From positions 4,095,001 to 4,159,000 of the forward strand of contig NZ_CP020373.1 of assembly GCF_003957745.1 (NCBI RefSeq): a stretch of 64,000 nucleotides of DNA. Reading direction: 5' to 3'. The position numbers were made by a program, and so were the translations under genes. Source of the DNA: Shewanella khirikhana (lineage in GTDB: Bacteria > Pseudomonadota > Gammaproteobacteria > Enterobacterales > Shewanellaceae). Below are positions 17,217 to 25,737 of the stretch, in pieces (the stretch's first letter is position 1; each line of letters begins with the position of its first letter). A model generated the notes under the pieces. The model did not search any database, was not told the origin of the DNA, and worked only from the letters and a program-made list of their open reading frames with translations.

Positions 17217-18011
17217 TTAATGATCTTCATGAGCCATGCTGAGGTAAACAATAGTCAGCATCATGAAGATAAACGCTTGCAGCGTGATAACCAGAATGTG
17301 GAAAATCAACCAGCCCAGTTGCAGGGTCACACCCAGGGAGGCGATCAGCCAGTTGGCACCATACATCAGCGCAATAAGGATGAAGATCAACTCACCCGCA
17401 TACAGGTTACCGAATAGACGCAGAGCCAATGAGATTGGCTTGGCGATCAGGGTAACTGATTCCAGCAGGAGGTTGACGGGTATCATTGCCCAGTGGTTAA
17501 AGGGCTGCAGTGTCAGTTCCTTCACAAAACCAGACACTCCCTTGACCTTGATGCTGTAGTAGATAATCAGCAAGAACACACCCAGCGCGAGGCTGAAGGT
17601 GATGTTCAGGTCAGTCGTCGGAACCACTTTCAGGTAAGGCACACCCAGCAGAGCTGCAGTGTGTGGCAGCCAGTCAACTGGCACCATGTCCATGAAGTTC
17701 ATCATGAAAACCCAAACGAAGATGGTCAGAGCGAGAGGAGCGATCAGGGCATTGCGACCGTGGAAGGTTTCTTTCACGCTGTTGTCAACGAACTCAACGA
17801 TCATCTCGACGAAGCACTGAAGCTTGCCGGGAACGCCAGTCGTTGCCTTTTTGCCAACGCTGCGGAAAACCCACAGAAACAAAACACCAAGACCAACCGA
17901 AAAGAGCAACGAATCAATATGCCATGTCCAGAATCCTTCACCAACGGAAAGGTTGGTCAGGTGATGCTGGATATAGCCCTGCGGTGTTAACGCTTCACCA
18001 GTTGCAGCCAT
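17217..18011 (-). CDS. atpB: F1Fo ATP synthase a subunit
   Basis: 264 residues with five to six membrane segments. The essential arginine lies in ISLALRLFGNLYAGEL and a conserved region with glutamine and histidine ends the protein. It forms the proton half-channels against the c ring. It follows atpI by 13 bases. Confidence 0.97.
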   Translation of the reverse strand: MAATGEALTPQGYIQHHLTNLSVGEGFWTWHIDSLLFSVGLGVLFLWVFRSVGKKATTGVPGKLQCFVEMIVEFVDNSVKETFHGRNALIAPLALTIFVWVFMMNFMDMVPVDWLPHTAALLGVPYLKVVPTTDLNITFSLALGVFLLIIYYSIKVKGVSGFVKELTLQPFNHWAMIPVNLLLESVTLIAKPISLALRLFGNLYAGELIFILIALMYGANWLIASLGVTLQLGWLIFHILVITLQAFIFMMLTIVYLSMAHEDH

Positions 18012-18024
18012 GATTCATCCCACT

Positions 18025-18408
18025 TTACTTTTGCTTGAAGTATAAAGGCGCTGTCCAGTGCACCAGCAGTGCCAGGGAATAACAAACAAAAAGCGGCATA
18101 AAGACGACCTTAAGTTTGATAAACACCAGCGAAAACAGCGCAATGGTTAACAGCAACTTTACCGCTTCCCCCCAGTAGAAGGTTTTCAGTACCTTCCCTG
18201 ATGCACTTGCTCCCGAATGGGAAAAAGCGAGGGTTGCGAATACAAAATTAGGGAGCACAGCTATCAGCGTACCGGCCAAAGCCGATATACCGTATTGCGC
18301 TCCCCATACGACGAAGAAGAGAACCGATGCACCCCCGGCCACCGCCGCCTGCATCAACACCAATTTATAGGCAGACCACCGGCCACGACGCGCCAAAACC
18401 TTGCTCAA
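18025..18408 (-). CDS. atpI: ATP synthase protein I
   Basis: 127 residues with four hydrophobic segments. It is the first gene of the atp operon. AtpI aids assembly of the c ring or ion supply but is not part of the finished enzyme. The start is a TTG at 18408 with GGAG eight bases upstream. A weak start codon for this gene fits its low required dose. Confidence 0.92.
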   Translation of the reverse strand: MSKVLARRGRWSAYKLVLMQAAVAGGASVLFFVVWGAQYGISALAGTLIAVLPNFVFATLAFSHSGASASGKVLKTFYWGEAVKLLLTIALFSLVFIKLKVVFMPLFVCYSLALLVHWTAPLYFKQK

Positions 18409-18493
18409 TTCTCATTCTCCGCATTCGGACTTTTTGTTTCGGTGACCGGACAACAAAATGCCGTAAAAAGTCACAGTACAAAAAGCTTGCGAA

Positions 18494-18521
18494 AGTATAC
18501 CTTTTCGGGCCTTCAATGCAA
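18494..18521 (-). promoter_or_regulatory. Promoter of the atp operon
   Basis: On the minus strand TTGCAT (complement of 18516-18521), a 16-base spacer and TATACT (complement of 18494-18499) lie about 90 bases before atpI. The rest of the 224-base gap to parB holds no other gene. Confidence 0.65.
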
Positions 18522-18632
18522 CTTTGAGATGCGCAAAATCGCCACTTTTCAGCGGTTCTACGACCAAAGATTCAAAATGCAAAGATTAACATTCGTCACA
18601 AATTTACATGAAACTCTGTTAACTGCATTAAA

Positions 18633-19511
18633 TCAGCGGATTTTGCTGAGAATCCCGTCTAATTCAGCAAGATTTTGGTAGTTAATTACAATTTTACCTT
18701 TGCCCTTACTGCCATGGTTTATCGAAACCTTGGCACCAAGCTTCTCAATCAACTGCTGCTCGAGACGGGTTACATCGTGATCTTTGACAGCTTTTTCAGC
18801 TTCTTTGGGAGGATTTAAGCTTCTATTAATTAATCGTTCAGTTTCCCGAACGGTGAGCTCTTTAGCGGCAACCAATCTTGCCAGATTTGTCTGTTCTTCA
18901 CCCTCTACGGCGAGCAGTGCACGGGCATGCCCCATGTCGATATCACCGTATTCAAGCAAGCGCTTAACGGGGTCGTTCAGACTGTTGAGACGCAGCAGGT
19001 TAGTGACCGTAGTGCGCGATTTGCCCACAGCATCGGCCACCTGCTGGTGGGTGAGTTCAAATTCTTCCAGCAGGCGCTGCAGCGCAATCGCCTCTTCCAT
19101 GGCATTCAAATCTTCGCGCTGAATGTTTTCAATCAGCGCGATGGCCACGGCGGATTCATCGGGTACTTGCTTGATAATACAAGGTACTTTTTCAAGCTTC
19201 GCCAGTTGCGACGCACGCCAGCGGCGTTCACCGGCGATAATTTCATACTTTTGCTCGGCGATTTTACGCACCACTATGGGCTGAATGATGCCCTGAGCAC
19301 GAATGGACTCTGCCAACTCCTCCAGCGCCTCTGGAGACATGTCTTTACGGGGCTGATACTTGCCGGGCTGCAGCAAATCCACGTCCAGATGGACCAAATC
19401 GTCCTGTTTGTCGGCCCGCGCGGCTTCCTGTTCCAGTTTCTTGCTGGCGGCATGGCTGGTGCTCAGCAGCGCATCCAGTCCCTTACCCAAGCCCCGTTTT
19501 TTCAAAGTCAT
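18633..19511 (-). CDS. parB: Chromosome partitioning protein ParB (Spo0J)
   Basis: 292 residues. The N-terminus (KKRGLGKGLDALLS) is the ParA-interacting stretch. The ParB/sulfiredoxin-like CTPase domain contains QPRKDMSPEALEELAESI and the GERRWRASQLAKL motif. A helix-turn-helix (LTHQQVADAVGKSRTTVTNLLRL) follows, and a C-terminal dimerisation domain ends the protein. It binds parS sites and spreads along DNA to build the segregation complex at the origin. It lies nine bases behind parA. Matching parS palindromes occur at 54955, 62012 and 63297 in this window. Confidence 0.97.
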   Translation of the reverse strand: MTLKKRGLGKGLDALLSTSHAASKKLEQEAARADKQDDLVHLDVDLLQPGKYQPRKDMSPEALEELAESIRAQGIIQPIVVRKIAEQKYEIIAGERRWRASQLAKLEKVPCIIKQVPDESAVAIALIENIQREDLNAMEEAIALQRLLEEFELTHQQVADAVGKSRTTVTNLLRLNSLNDPVKRLLEYGDIDMGHARALLAVEGEEQTNLARLVAAKELTVRETERLINRSLNPPKEAEKAVKDHDVTRLEQQLIEKLGAKVSINHGSKGKGKIVINYQNLAELDGILSKIR

Positions 19512-19520
19512 TGCTAATCC

Positions 19521-20309
19521 TTACGCCTGCTTCTTTGCCTGGGTTTGCTCACCCCGGCGAATAATCTCTCCCGCCAGGGCCAGGTAGGCCTTGGCGCCGG
19601 CACTGGATTTGTCGTAGTACATGGCGGGCGCGCCAAAACTTGGAGCCTCAGCCAGACGAATATTACGGGGGATCACAGTGCGGTAAACCTTCTCGCCAAA
19701 ATGCTGCTTGAGCTGATCGGACACGTCATTGGCCAATCGGTTGCGAGGATCGTACATGGTACGCAAAATTCCTTCGATGCCAAGCCCCGGATTCACCATG
19801 GAGGCCAGCTTGCCGATGGTATCGATAAGGGCGGTGAGACCTTCCAGCGCAAAGTACTCACACTGCATGGGCACCAGCACAGAGTCGGCGGCCGACATGG
19901 CATTTACCGTCAGCATGTTCAGCGAAGGCGGGCAGTCGATAAAGATAAAATCATACTCGTCCCTGACGGCAGACAGCGCATTGCGCAGCCGCACTTCACG
20001 GGCGAAGAATTCCATCAGCTTGATTTCGGCGGCAGTCACATCACCGTTGGCAGCAATGAGATCGTACTTGCCTTGGGTGTCTCGGATCACCACTTCATCG
20101 AAGGGCTTTTCTTCCACGAGCAGCTCATAGGCGGTGTTTTCGGCTTCGTACTTATCGACGCCGCTGCCCATAGTGGCGTTGCCCTGGGGATCGAGGTCAA
20201 TCAGCAGTACCTTGCGTCTGGTCGCCGCCAAAGAGGCCGCCAGGTTAATGCAAGTTGTTGTTTTTCCTACGCCACCTTTCTGGTTGGCTACGGCAATGAC
20301 TTTCCCCAC
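19521..20309 (-). CDS. parA: Chromosome partitioning ATPase ParA (Soj)
   Basis: 262 residues. The deviant Walker A motif KGGVGKTT is at 10-17, a Walker A' region is near IDLDPQGNATMGSG, and Walker B is FIFIDCPPSLNMLT. It is a nucleoid-bound ATPase that moves ParB-parS complexes to segregate origins. It is cotranscribed with parB. Upstream at 20344-20356 the inverted repeat AGGCAC-A-GTGCCT is a possible control site. Confidence 0.97.
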   Translation of the reverse strand: MGKVIAVANQKGGVGKTTTCINLAASLAATRRKVLLIDLDPQGNATMGSGVDKYEAENTAYELLVEEKPFDEVVIRDTQGKYDLIAANGDVTAAEIKLMEFFAREVRLRNALSAVRDEYDFIFIDCPPSLNMLTVNAMSAADSVLVPMQCEYFALEGLTALIDTIGKLASMVNPGLGIEGILRTMYDPRNRLANDVSDQLKQHFGEKVYRTVIPRNIRLAEAPSFGAPAMYYDKSSAGAKAYLALAGEIIRRGEQTQAKKQA

Positions 20310-20343
20310 AATCTCACCCTGTTGTCGTTGTGTCGTTCATTCC

Positions 20344-20356
20344 AGGCACAGTGCCT
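20344..20356. promoter_or_regulatory. Inverted repeat upstream of parA
   Basis: AGGCAC-A-GTGCCT is a perfect 6-1-6 inverted repeat, 35 bases upstream of parA in the 90-base gap after rsmG. It could be a protein site or a small hairpin in an rsmG-parA transcript. Function is not shown by the sequence. Confidence 0.35.
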
Positions 20357-20399
20357 TGGACAAGTTGCTTGATGTTGCGCCCAATTGCAAGGCGCAGAC

Positions 20400-21020
20400 T
20401 CACGCTTTAACCAATTTCAGCAGATGGCGCTGCTCATCCAGACCCGGCACGTCCAGGCGGACAGTTTCTGTTAACACAAAGCCTTGCGGGATCCCGGCCA
20501 TCTCTTCATCGCTGAGTTGGCCTTTGAGCGCATAAAAACTACCGTGCTCAGCAGGCAGATGATGGCACCAGCTGAGCATGTCGCCCACAGAGGCAAAGGC
20601 GCGGCTCAGTACCCCATCAAACCCTTGCTCCGGCTGGTACAACTCAACCCGGCTTTCCACCGAACTGATGTTTTTCAGCCCAAGCTCCAGTGCCACCTGC
20701 TTTTGGAAGCGAATACGCTTGCCCAGGCTATCCAGCAGCACAAATTCTTTGTCAGGGTTGATAATGGCCAGCGGGATCCCCGGCAAACCAGGGCCTGTGC
20801 CCACATCGATAAAACGATCGCCACTCAAATGGGGCGACACCACCAGGCTGTCGAGGATATGACGGGTCAGCATCTGCCCCGGATCCCTTACCGACGTCAG
20901 GTTGTAAGCCTTGTTCCACTTGTCCAGCAGCGCCACAAAGGCCAGCAGTTTGGTTTGCTGTTCGGCACTGATTTCAAGACCGGCTTTGGCCAGATCCCGG
21001 CTGAGTTTATCGGCTAACAC
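20400..21020 (-). CDS. rsmG: 16S rRNA (guanine527-N7)-methyltransferase RsmG (GidB)
   Basis: 206 residues from a GTG at 21020, which has GGAG nine bases upstream and gives the usual family length of about 207. The frame is also open from a GTG at 21044. The conserved segment WNKAYNLTSVRDP, the SAM-binding DVGTGPGLPGIPLAI and the later SRAFASV identify it. It methylates G527 of 16S rRNA. It forms the classic mnmG-rsmG pair next to oriC. Confidence 0.95.
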   Translation of the reverse strand: MLADKLSRDLAKAGLEISAEQQTKLLAFVALLDKWNKAYNLTSVRDPGQMLTRHILDSLVVSPHLSGDRFIDVGTGPGLPGIPLAIINPDKEFVLLDSLGKRIRFQKQVALELGLKNISSVESRVELYQPEQGFDGVLSRAFASVGDMLSWCHHLPAEHGSFYALKGQLSDEEMAGIPQGFVLTETVRLDVPGLDEQRHLLKLVKA

Positions 21021-21070
21021 AGGATGATACTCCGTTAATGCCACGTTTGATGGGGCTATTATGAAGGGCA

Positions 21071-21104
21071 GAAAAAGTGAAGGGAAGGGCAGCGCCTTCC
21101 CTTT
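21071..21104 (-). terminator. Attenuator-like hairpin between mnmG and rsmG
   Basis: A nine-base-pair stem, AAGGGAAGG (21080-21088) with CCTTCCCTT (21095-21103), has a six-base loop. On the minus strand it is followed after CAC by five Ts. The delayed T-run suggests partial termination, so that some transcripts continue into rsmG. Confidence 0.5.
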
Positions 21105-21122
21105 GGTTCAGCTTCGAGCGAC

Positions 21123-23012
21123 TCAGGCGCTCTTTCTGAGCAGACCACGCTTTTTGAGGTGAACCAGCAAGATGGAAATGGCCGCCGGAGTCACACCGGA
21201 AATGCGCGACGCCTGACCTATGGTTTCCGGCTTGTGGTTATTGAGCTTGGCAGTCACCTCGTTGGACAGGCCCGGCACTTCGCTGTAGTCCAGATCCAGA
21301 GGCAAACGGGTGTTTTCGTTACGCTCGGCCTTGGCAATTTCATCCTGCTGACGCTGGATGTAACCGGCGTATTTCACCTGAATCTGCACCTGTTCGGCGG
21401 CCAGCGGATCGGCAAGACCTGGGCCGAAGCCCTCGATCTTCATCAGCGATTCGTAATCCATTTCCGGACGGCGCAGCAGATCTTCAAGAGATGCTTCCCG
21501 CGACAGCGGCGCGCTCAGGGTTTCATTCAGTTCAGCCAGTTGCGGTGAGTTCATGTGCACCCACTGGCTGCGCAGGCGCTGCTGCTCAGTCTCGATGGAT
21601 TCACGCTTCTCGTTGAATTTCTGCCAGCGGAAGTCGTCCACTAGGCCCAGTTCACGGCCGGTTTCGGTCAGGCGCAGATCGGCATTGTCTTCACGCAGCA
21701 GCAGGCGGTATTCGGCGCGGCTGGTGAACATGCGGTAGGGCTCTTTGGTACCCAGGGTCGACAGATCGTCCACCAACACTCCGAGGTAAGCCTGATCGCG
21801 CCGTGGCGCCCAGGCTTCTTTGCCCTGCACCTGCAGTGCGGCGTTCATACCGGCCAGCAATCCCTGAGCACCGGCTTCTTCGTAACCTGTGGTGCCGTTG
21901 ATTTGTCCGGCAAAGAACAAACCATCTATCACTTTGGTTTCCAGAGAGTTTTTCAAATCACGTGGATCGAAATAATCGTACTCAATGGCATAACCGGGAC
22001 GAACGATCTCAGCCTGTTCCATACCGCGGATAGAGCGCACCAGCTCGATCTGCACATCGAATGGCAGACTGGTAGAGATGCCGTTGGGGTAAATTTCTGT
22101 GGTCGTCAGGCCTTCTGGCTCGATAAAGATCTGATGCGAGTTCTTGTCGGAAAAACGATGGATTTTGTCTTCAATGGACGGGCAGTAACGGGGACCAATA
22201 CCCTCAATCACCCCGGAGTACATGGGGCTTCTGTCCAACCCGCCACGGATGATGTCGTGAGTACGCTCGTTGGTGTGGGTGATGTAGCAGGAGATCTGCT
22301 CAGGGTGCTGGCTTACTTCACCGATAAAAGACATCACCGGCAGCGGCGAGTCGCCTTTCTGCTCAGTCATGGCCGAAAAATCAATGGTACGGGCATCAAT
22401 ACGCGGTGGGGTGCCGGTTTTTAAGCGACCTACACGCAGTGGCAGTTCCCGTAATCGATGGGCAAGGGCAATGGCGGGTTGATCGCCTGCACGGCCGCCA
22501 CTGTAGTTTTCCAAACCAATGTGAATTTTGCCACCCAGGAAGGTGCCTGCCGTCAGCACTACAGCTGGCGCTTCAAAGGCCAGACCCATTTGGGTAATGG
22601 CACCCACCACGCGGCCGTTCTCTACCACCAGATCGTCTACTGCCTGCTGGAAAATACGCAGGTTTGGCTGCAATTGCAGCATATTCAATATCTTGGCTTT
22701 GTAGAGCGCTCTGTCTGCCTGAGCACGGGTAGCACGTACAGCCGGGCCTTTGCTGGAATTGAGAGTACGGAACTGGATCCCGGAGAAGTCGGTTGCGATC
22801 GCCATGGCACCGCCAAGGGCATCGATTTCCTTCACCAGATGGCCTTTACCAATGCCACCGATGGCCGGATTACAGGACATTTGCCCCAACGTATCCACGT
22901 TATGGGTCAGCAGCAGCGTCTTGCAACCCATGCGGGCTGCCGCCAGGGCGGCTTCGGTACCGGCATGACCACCGCCGACAACTATTACATCAAACCGTTC
23001 ATGAAATTGCAT
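21123..23012 (-). CDS. mnmG: tRNA uridine-5-carboxymethylaminomethyl synthesis enzyme MnmG (GidA)
   Basis: 629 residues, identical in length to E. coli MnmG. The FAD-binding GGGHAGTEAALAAARMG is at 13-29, the signature GGIGKGHLVKEIDALGG near 52, and LGGKIHIGLENYSGGRAGD near 159-177. With MnmE, encoded at 31450-32811, it modifies the wobble uridine of several tRNAs. It is the gene on the left side of oriC and reads away from it. Confidence 0.98.
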   Translation of the reverse strand: MQFHERFDVIVVGGGHAGTEAALAAARMGCKTLLLTHNVDTLGQMSCNPAIGGIGKGHLVKEIDALGGAMAIATDFSGIQFRTLNSSKGPAVRATRAQADRALYKAKILNMLQLQPNLRIFQQAVDDLVVENGRVVGAITQMGLAFEAPAVVLTAGTFLGGKIHIGLENYSGGRAGDQPAIALAHRLRELPLRVGRLKTGTPPRIDARTIDFSAMTEQKGDSPLPVMSFIGEVSQHPEQISCYITHTNERTHDIIRGGLDRSPMYSGVIEGIGPRYCPSIEDKIHRFSDKNSHQIFIEPEGLTTTEIYPNGISTSLPFDVQIELVRSIRGMEQAEIVRPGYAIEYDYFDPRDLKNSLETKVIDGLFFAGQINGTTGYEEAGAQGLLAGMNAALQVQGKEAWAPRRDQAYLGVLVDDLSTLGTKEPYRMFTSRAEYRLLLREDNADLRLTETGRELGLVDDFRWQKFNEKRESIETEQQRLRSQWVHMNSPQLAELNETLSAPLSREASLEDLLRRPEMDYESLMKIEGFGPGLADPLAAEQVQIQVKYAGYIQRQQDEIAKAERNENTRLPLDLDYSEVPGLSNEVTAKLNNHKPETIGQASRISGVTPAAISILLVHLKKRGLLRKSA

Positions 23013-23039
23013 GACACTACCTTAAAGCGAAAAAGAGGA

Positions 23040-23455
23040 TCCTCAGTCGAGCCGGGCATTTTAACACTGCTGAGGCCAGAGTTGAACGATCTCTTTCATC
23101 AGAAAGATCCAAAGGGGATCGCCTTATAGATCTTAAGATCTTTATATAGATCTTCTTATATTTATCTTCTATTAGGATCGCCATTTTCTGTGGTTAAGCC
23201 TAAAAAGCCTTTTAATACAATAAATAGCGCGATCCAGATCCTGTGATCTGTTGGCGATCTACTGCCAGAAAAGGTGGGGATAGATCGGTGTTTTATCCAC
23301 AGGGTGGATCTTTGAGCGGATCGGGTAGTGAGTAATGCAACGGTAGATCAGATCTAAATAATATCTTATCCACAAATTTATTATTAACTAACAAGATTTG
23401 TGGATAAGAAAGATCTAACTTGTGAGTGAGTGGGGATAAGATCTATGAGCCGATC
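23040..23455. other. oriC: Chromosomal replication origin oriC
   Basis: This 443-base gene-free gap between mnmG and mioC is the usual place of oriC in enteric and related bacteria. I count about 20 GATC sites from 23038 to 23455 against one or two expected. Three perfect DnaA boxes (TTATCCACA or its complement) are at 23293-23301, 23366-23374 and 23399-23407. One-mismatch boxes are at 23189-23197 (TGTGGTTAA, placed like R1 after ATTAGGATCGC) and 23431-23439 (TGGGGATAA). The A/T-rich stretch at 23124-23176 with repeated GATCTT elements resembles the 13-mer unwinding region of E. coli. Gene direction on the left is away from this point. Confidence 0.95.
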
Positions 23456-23896
23456 TTAAAGACTGGTCATCCAGGATTGTAACCACTGAATGGCTGGCTC
23501 TTCCGGCACGGGATCGGCCTGTACATCGATCCGGATCTTATCCACAAAGGCTTTTGCACCGGCGTCGTCCAATAAATCGACAAGGGCTTCCGGGCCTTCA
23601 CAGAAGGTGTCGTAGCTGGAATCACCAATGGCGCAAAGGGCATAGCGCAAACCACTCAGATCCGGCATTGCCAGCATCAGTTGCTTGGCAAAAGGCTGCA
23701 GATTATCGGGCAGATCGCCGGCGCCGTGGGTAGCCGACACCACCAGCCACAGGGCGCTGGTATCCAGCTCTTCCAGCGAGGGATCCAAATAGGTATTGCA
23801 TTCGTGGCCTGCGTCGCTCAGTACCGCGGCCAGTTCATCGGCCACGTACTCGCTGCCGCCCAGGGTGGTACCAATCAGGATTTCTATCTTTGCCAT
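23456..23896 (-). CDS. mioC: Flavodoxin-like protein MioC
   Basis: 146 residues from the ATG at 23896 (MAKIEILIGTTLGGSEYVADEL); the frame is open further upstream but that part is not family-like. A small FMN flavoprotein with the phosphate-binding GTTLGGSEYVADE and the later VVSATHGAGDLPDN. In E. coli MioC is linked to biotin synthase electron transfer and its transcription enters oriC. Here too it reads towards oriC and ends at its border. A perfect DnaA box lies inside its 3' part. Confidence 0.93.
   Translation of the reverse strand: MAKIEILIGTTLGGSEYVADELAAVLSDAGHECNTYLDPSLEELDTSALWLVVSATHGAGDLPDNLQPFAKQLMLAMPDLSGLRYALCAIGDSSYDTFCEGPEALVDLLDDAGAKAFVDKIRIDVQADPVPEEPAIQWLQSWMTSL
23539..23547. 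promoter_or_regulatory. DnaA box inside the 3' end of mioC
   Basis: A perfect TTATCCACA within mioC, about 130 bases from the right-most oriC box. It may extend the origin's DnaA cluster or affect mioC read-through. Confidence 0.6.
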
Positions 23897-24032
23897 CGTT
23901 ACGTCCGTTGATGCGAAAAGGGTTGGCGTCATGGTAGCCCAAAGGCGCGGCCGGTGAAATGGATCCGATGCCCGACACGCCTGTGATAGCATGACGCAGC
24001 CTGGTGAAGTTCAATGGATTGGATACCTTTAT

Positions 24033-24932
24033 ATGACCGTTTTGCAAAGGCTGTTGTTTCGCATCGTTTTGTTTGCCGTAATCCTGTTGGTTGTCACTGT
24101 TTGGCAGAACTTGCCCAAGTTCCCAAATGGCCAGTTGCCGCAGCTGTCGCACTCAGGCGCTGCTTATATAGCATCGAACGACAGCTGTCTGGAGTACCAA
24201 CAGGCCAGTGGCGTTGTCGACAATAACGGCCAAATCGCCGTGCTGGTGTGGAATATCCATAAACAGGCAGATGGGTACTGGCCTGAGGCACTTTGGTCGA
24301 CAGGAAAACATTGGCAATTGATGCTGTTGCAGGAAGCCGGGCAAACCGAAAGCTTTCACTCTGCCATCACCGACGCGGGTTTTGAGTACGCCAACTTAAC
24401 GGCTTTTCGGTTTCAAGACGTGGATTATGGCGTGATGACGGCTGCAAAAGCCGCTGCTACCAGGGTGTGCGGCAGCCTGTCCAGCGAGCCCTTTTTACGG
24501 ATCCCCAAGGGCGCCTTGAGCAGTTATTACCGTTTGAGTAATGGCCAAACTCTGCTGGTGATTAATCTGCACGGGATCAATTTCGATCTCTCACTCAGCC
24601 ACTGGGAAACGCAGCTTTCGGCTTTGTTCAGCCTAATTGGCGCCCATCAGGGACCGGTTCTTTTTGGCGGCGATTTTAACAGCTGGGGCCAGGATAGGTT
24701 CGAAAGGCTTAAGCAACTAATTGAATCATCAGGATTAAACTCGGCTACCTTTGCGCCGGATGAACGGCGTCATGGCTTGGGAATGCCACTCGATTGGTTG
24801 TTTTACCGTGGCCTTGAGCTGAAAAGGGCGCAGTCACCGGCAACAGAATTGTCGGATCATGCGCCCTTGCTGGCAGAATTTACTATCCCCTGGTCAACCA
24901 GTGGTGGTGGAACTCCAGGTGCTCATCAATAA
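24033..24932 (+). CDS. Membrane-anchored endonuclease/exonuclease/phosphatase family hydrolase (YafD-like)
   Basis: About 299 residues from the ATG at 24033; an upstream ATG at 23991 is possible, and neither has a strong ribosome site. An N-terminal hydrophobic segment (LLFRIVLFAVILLVVTVW) anchors it to the membrane. The EEP fold follows, with the metal and catalytic motifs LVWNIHK, LLQEAG, INLHG, GGDFNSWG and C-terminal LSDHAPLLAEF. Substrates in this superfamily range from nucleic acids to phospholipids, so the target is unknown. It reads away from oriC and its end overlaps the converging fghA by 50 bases. Confidence 0.8.
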   Translation: MTVLQRLLFRIVLFAVILLVVTVWQNLPKFPNGQLPQLSHSGAAYIASNDSCLEYQQASGVVDNNGQIAVLVWNIHKQADGYWPEALWSTGKHWQLMLLQEAGQTESFHSAITDAGFEYANLTAFRFQDVDYGVMTAAKAAATRVCGSLSSEPFLRIPKGALSSYYRLSNGQTLLVINLHGINFDLSLSHWETQLSALFSLIGAHQGPVLFGGDFNSWGQDRFERLKQLIESSGLNSATFAPDERRHGLGMPLDWLFYRGLELKRAQSPATELSDHAPLLAEFTIPWSTSGGGTPGAHQ

Positions 24933-25728
24933 AGCTCGCGATGAAGTAATAGCTGTGATCGTAGCCAGGCTGCATCCGCAGATTTAACGGAAAATCCGCC
25001 CGGGCGGCTGCGTCCACCAGCCGCTGCGGCATCAGTTCAATTTCTAAAAAGCTGTCGGCATCGCCCTGATCCACCAGCATGGGAATAGGATCGGCGCCGC
25101 GGCCTATCAGTTCGCAGCTGTCGTATTCGCGCCAGCTTTCCCTGTCTTTACCCAAATAATTGCCAAAGGCCTTTTGACCCCAGGGGCTTTGGCATGGATT
25201 GCAGATGGGGCTGAACGCCGACACGCTGGCGTAGCGACCTGGGTTTTTCAGCGCTATGGTCAGGGCGCCGTGGCCGCCCATGGAGTGGCCGGCAATGCTG
25301 CGTTTGTTGCTGACCGGAAAGTTGGCTTCAATCAGCTTCGGCAGCTCTTTCACCACATAATCGTACATGCGGTAGTGCTTACTCCATGGCGCTTCGGTGG
25401 CATTGAGATAAAAACCTGCCCCCAGGCCAAAGTCCCAGGCGCCATCGGGATCGTCGGCTACGCCGTCGCCGCGCGGGCTGGTGTCCATGGCCACAATCGC
25501 AAGCCCAAGCGTCGCGGCCAGGCGCTGGGCGCCAGCCTTCTGCATAAAGTTTTCATCGCTGCAGGTCAGCCCAGATAACCAATAAAGTACAGGGACGCTT
25601 TGGGTTTCGGCCTGGGGCGGCAAAAAAATCGCAAAGCGCATTTTGCAATCCAGACTGGCAGATTGATGGCTGTACTGCTTGTGCCATCCGCCGAAGCTGC
25701 GATTGGCACTGACAAGTTCCAGAGTCAT
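24883..25728 (-). CDS. fghA: S-formylglutathione hydrolase
   Basis: 281 residues of alpha/beta-hydrolase fold. The nucleophile is Ser149 in AGHSMGGHGA. The segment LSGLTCSDENFMQKAGAQRLAA (51-72) and YDHSYYFIASFIDEH, with the catalytic histidine, are typical of the family. It splits S-formylglutathione to formate and glutathione, the second step of glutathione-dependent formaldehyde detoxification. It lies nine bases behind frmA in the same operon. Its last 50 bases overlap the convergent hydrolase gene. Confidence 0.93.
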   Translation of the reverse strand: MTLELVSANRSFGGWHKQYSHQSASLDCKMRFAIFLPPQAETQSVPVLYWLSGLTCSDENFMQKAGAQRLAATLGLAIVAMDTSPRGDGVADDPDGAWDFGLGAGFYLNATEAPWSKHYRMYDYVVKELPKLIEANFPVSNKRSIAGHSMGGHGALTIALKNPGRYASVSAFSPICNPCQSPWGQKAFGNYLGKDRESWREYDSCELIGRGADPIPMLVDQGDADSFLEIELMPQRLVDAAARADFPLNLRMQPGYDHSYYFIASFIDEHLEFHHHWLTRG

Positions 25729-25737
25729 GGCCGCTCC

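Noticed and set aside
18409..18632. Possible gene or structured RNA between atpI and parB
   Set aside because: Only a plausible atp promoter is visible. No conserved RNA fold or credible coding frame was found.
21071..21104. Possible small RNA gene between mnmG and rsmG
   Set aside because: The hairpin is explained as an attenuator; there is no promoter for an independent transcript.
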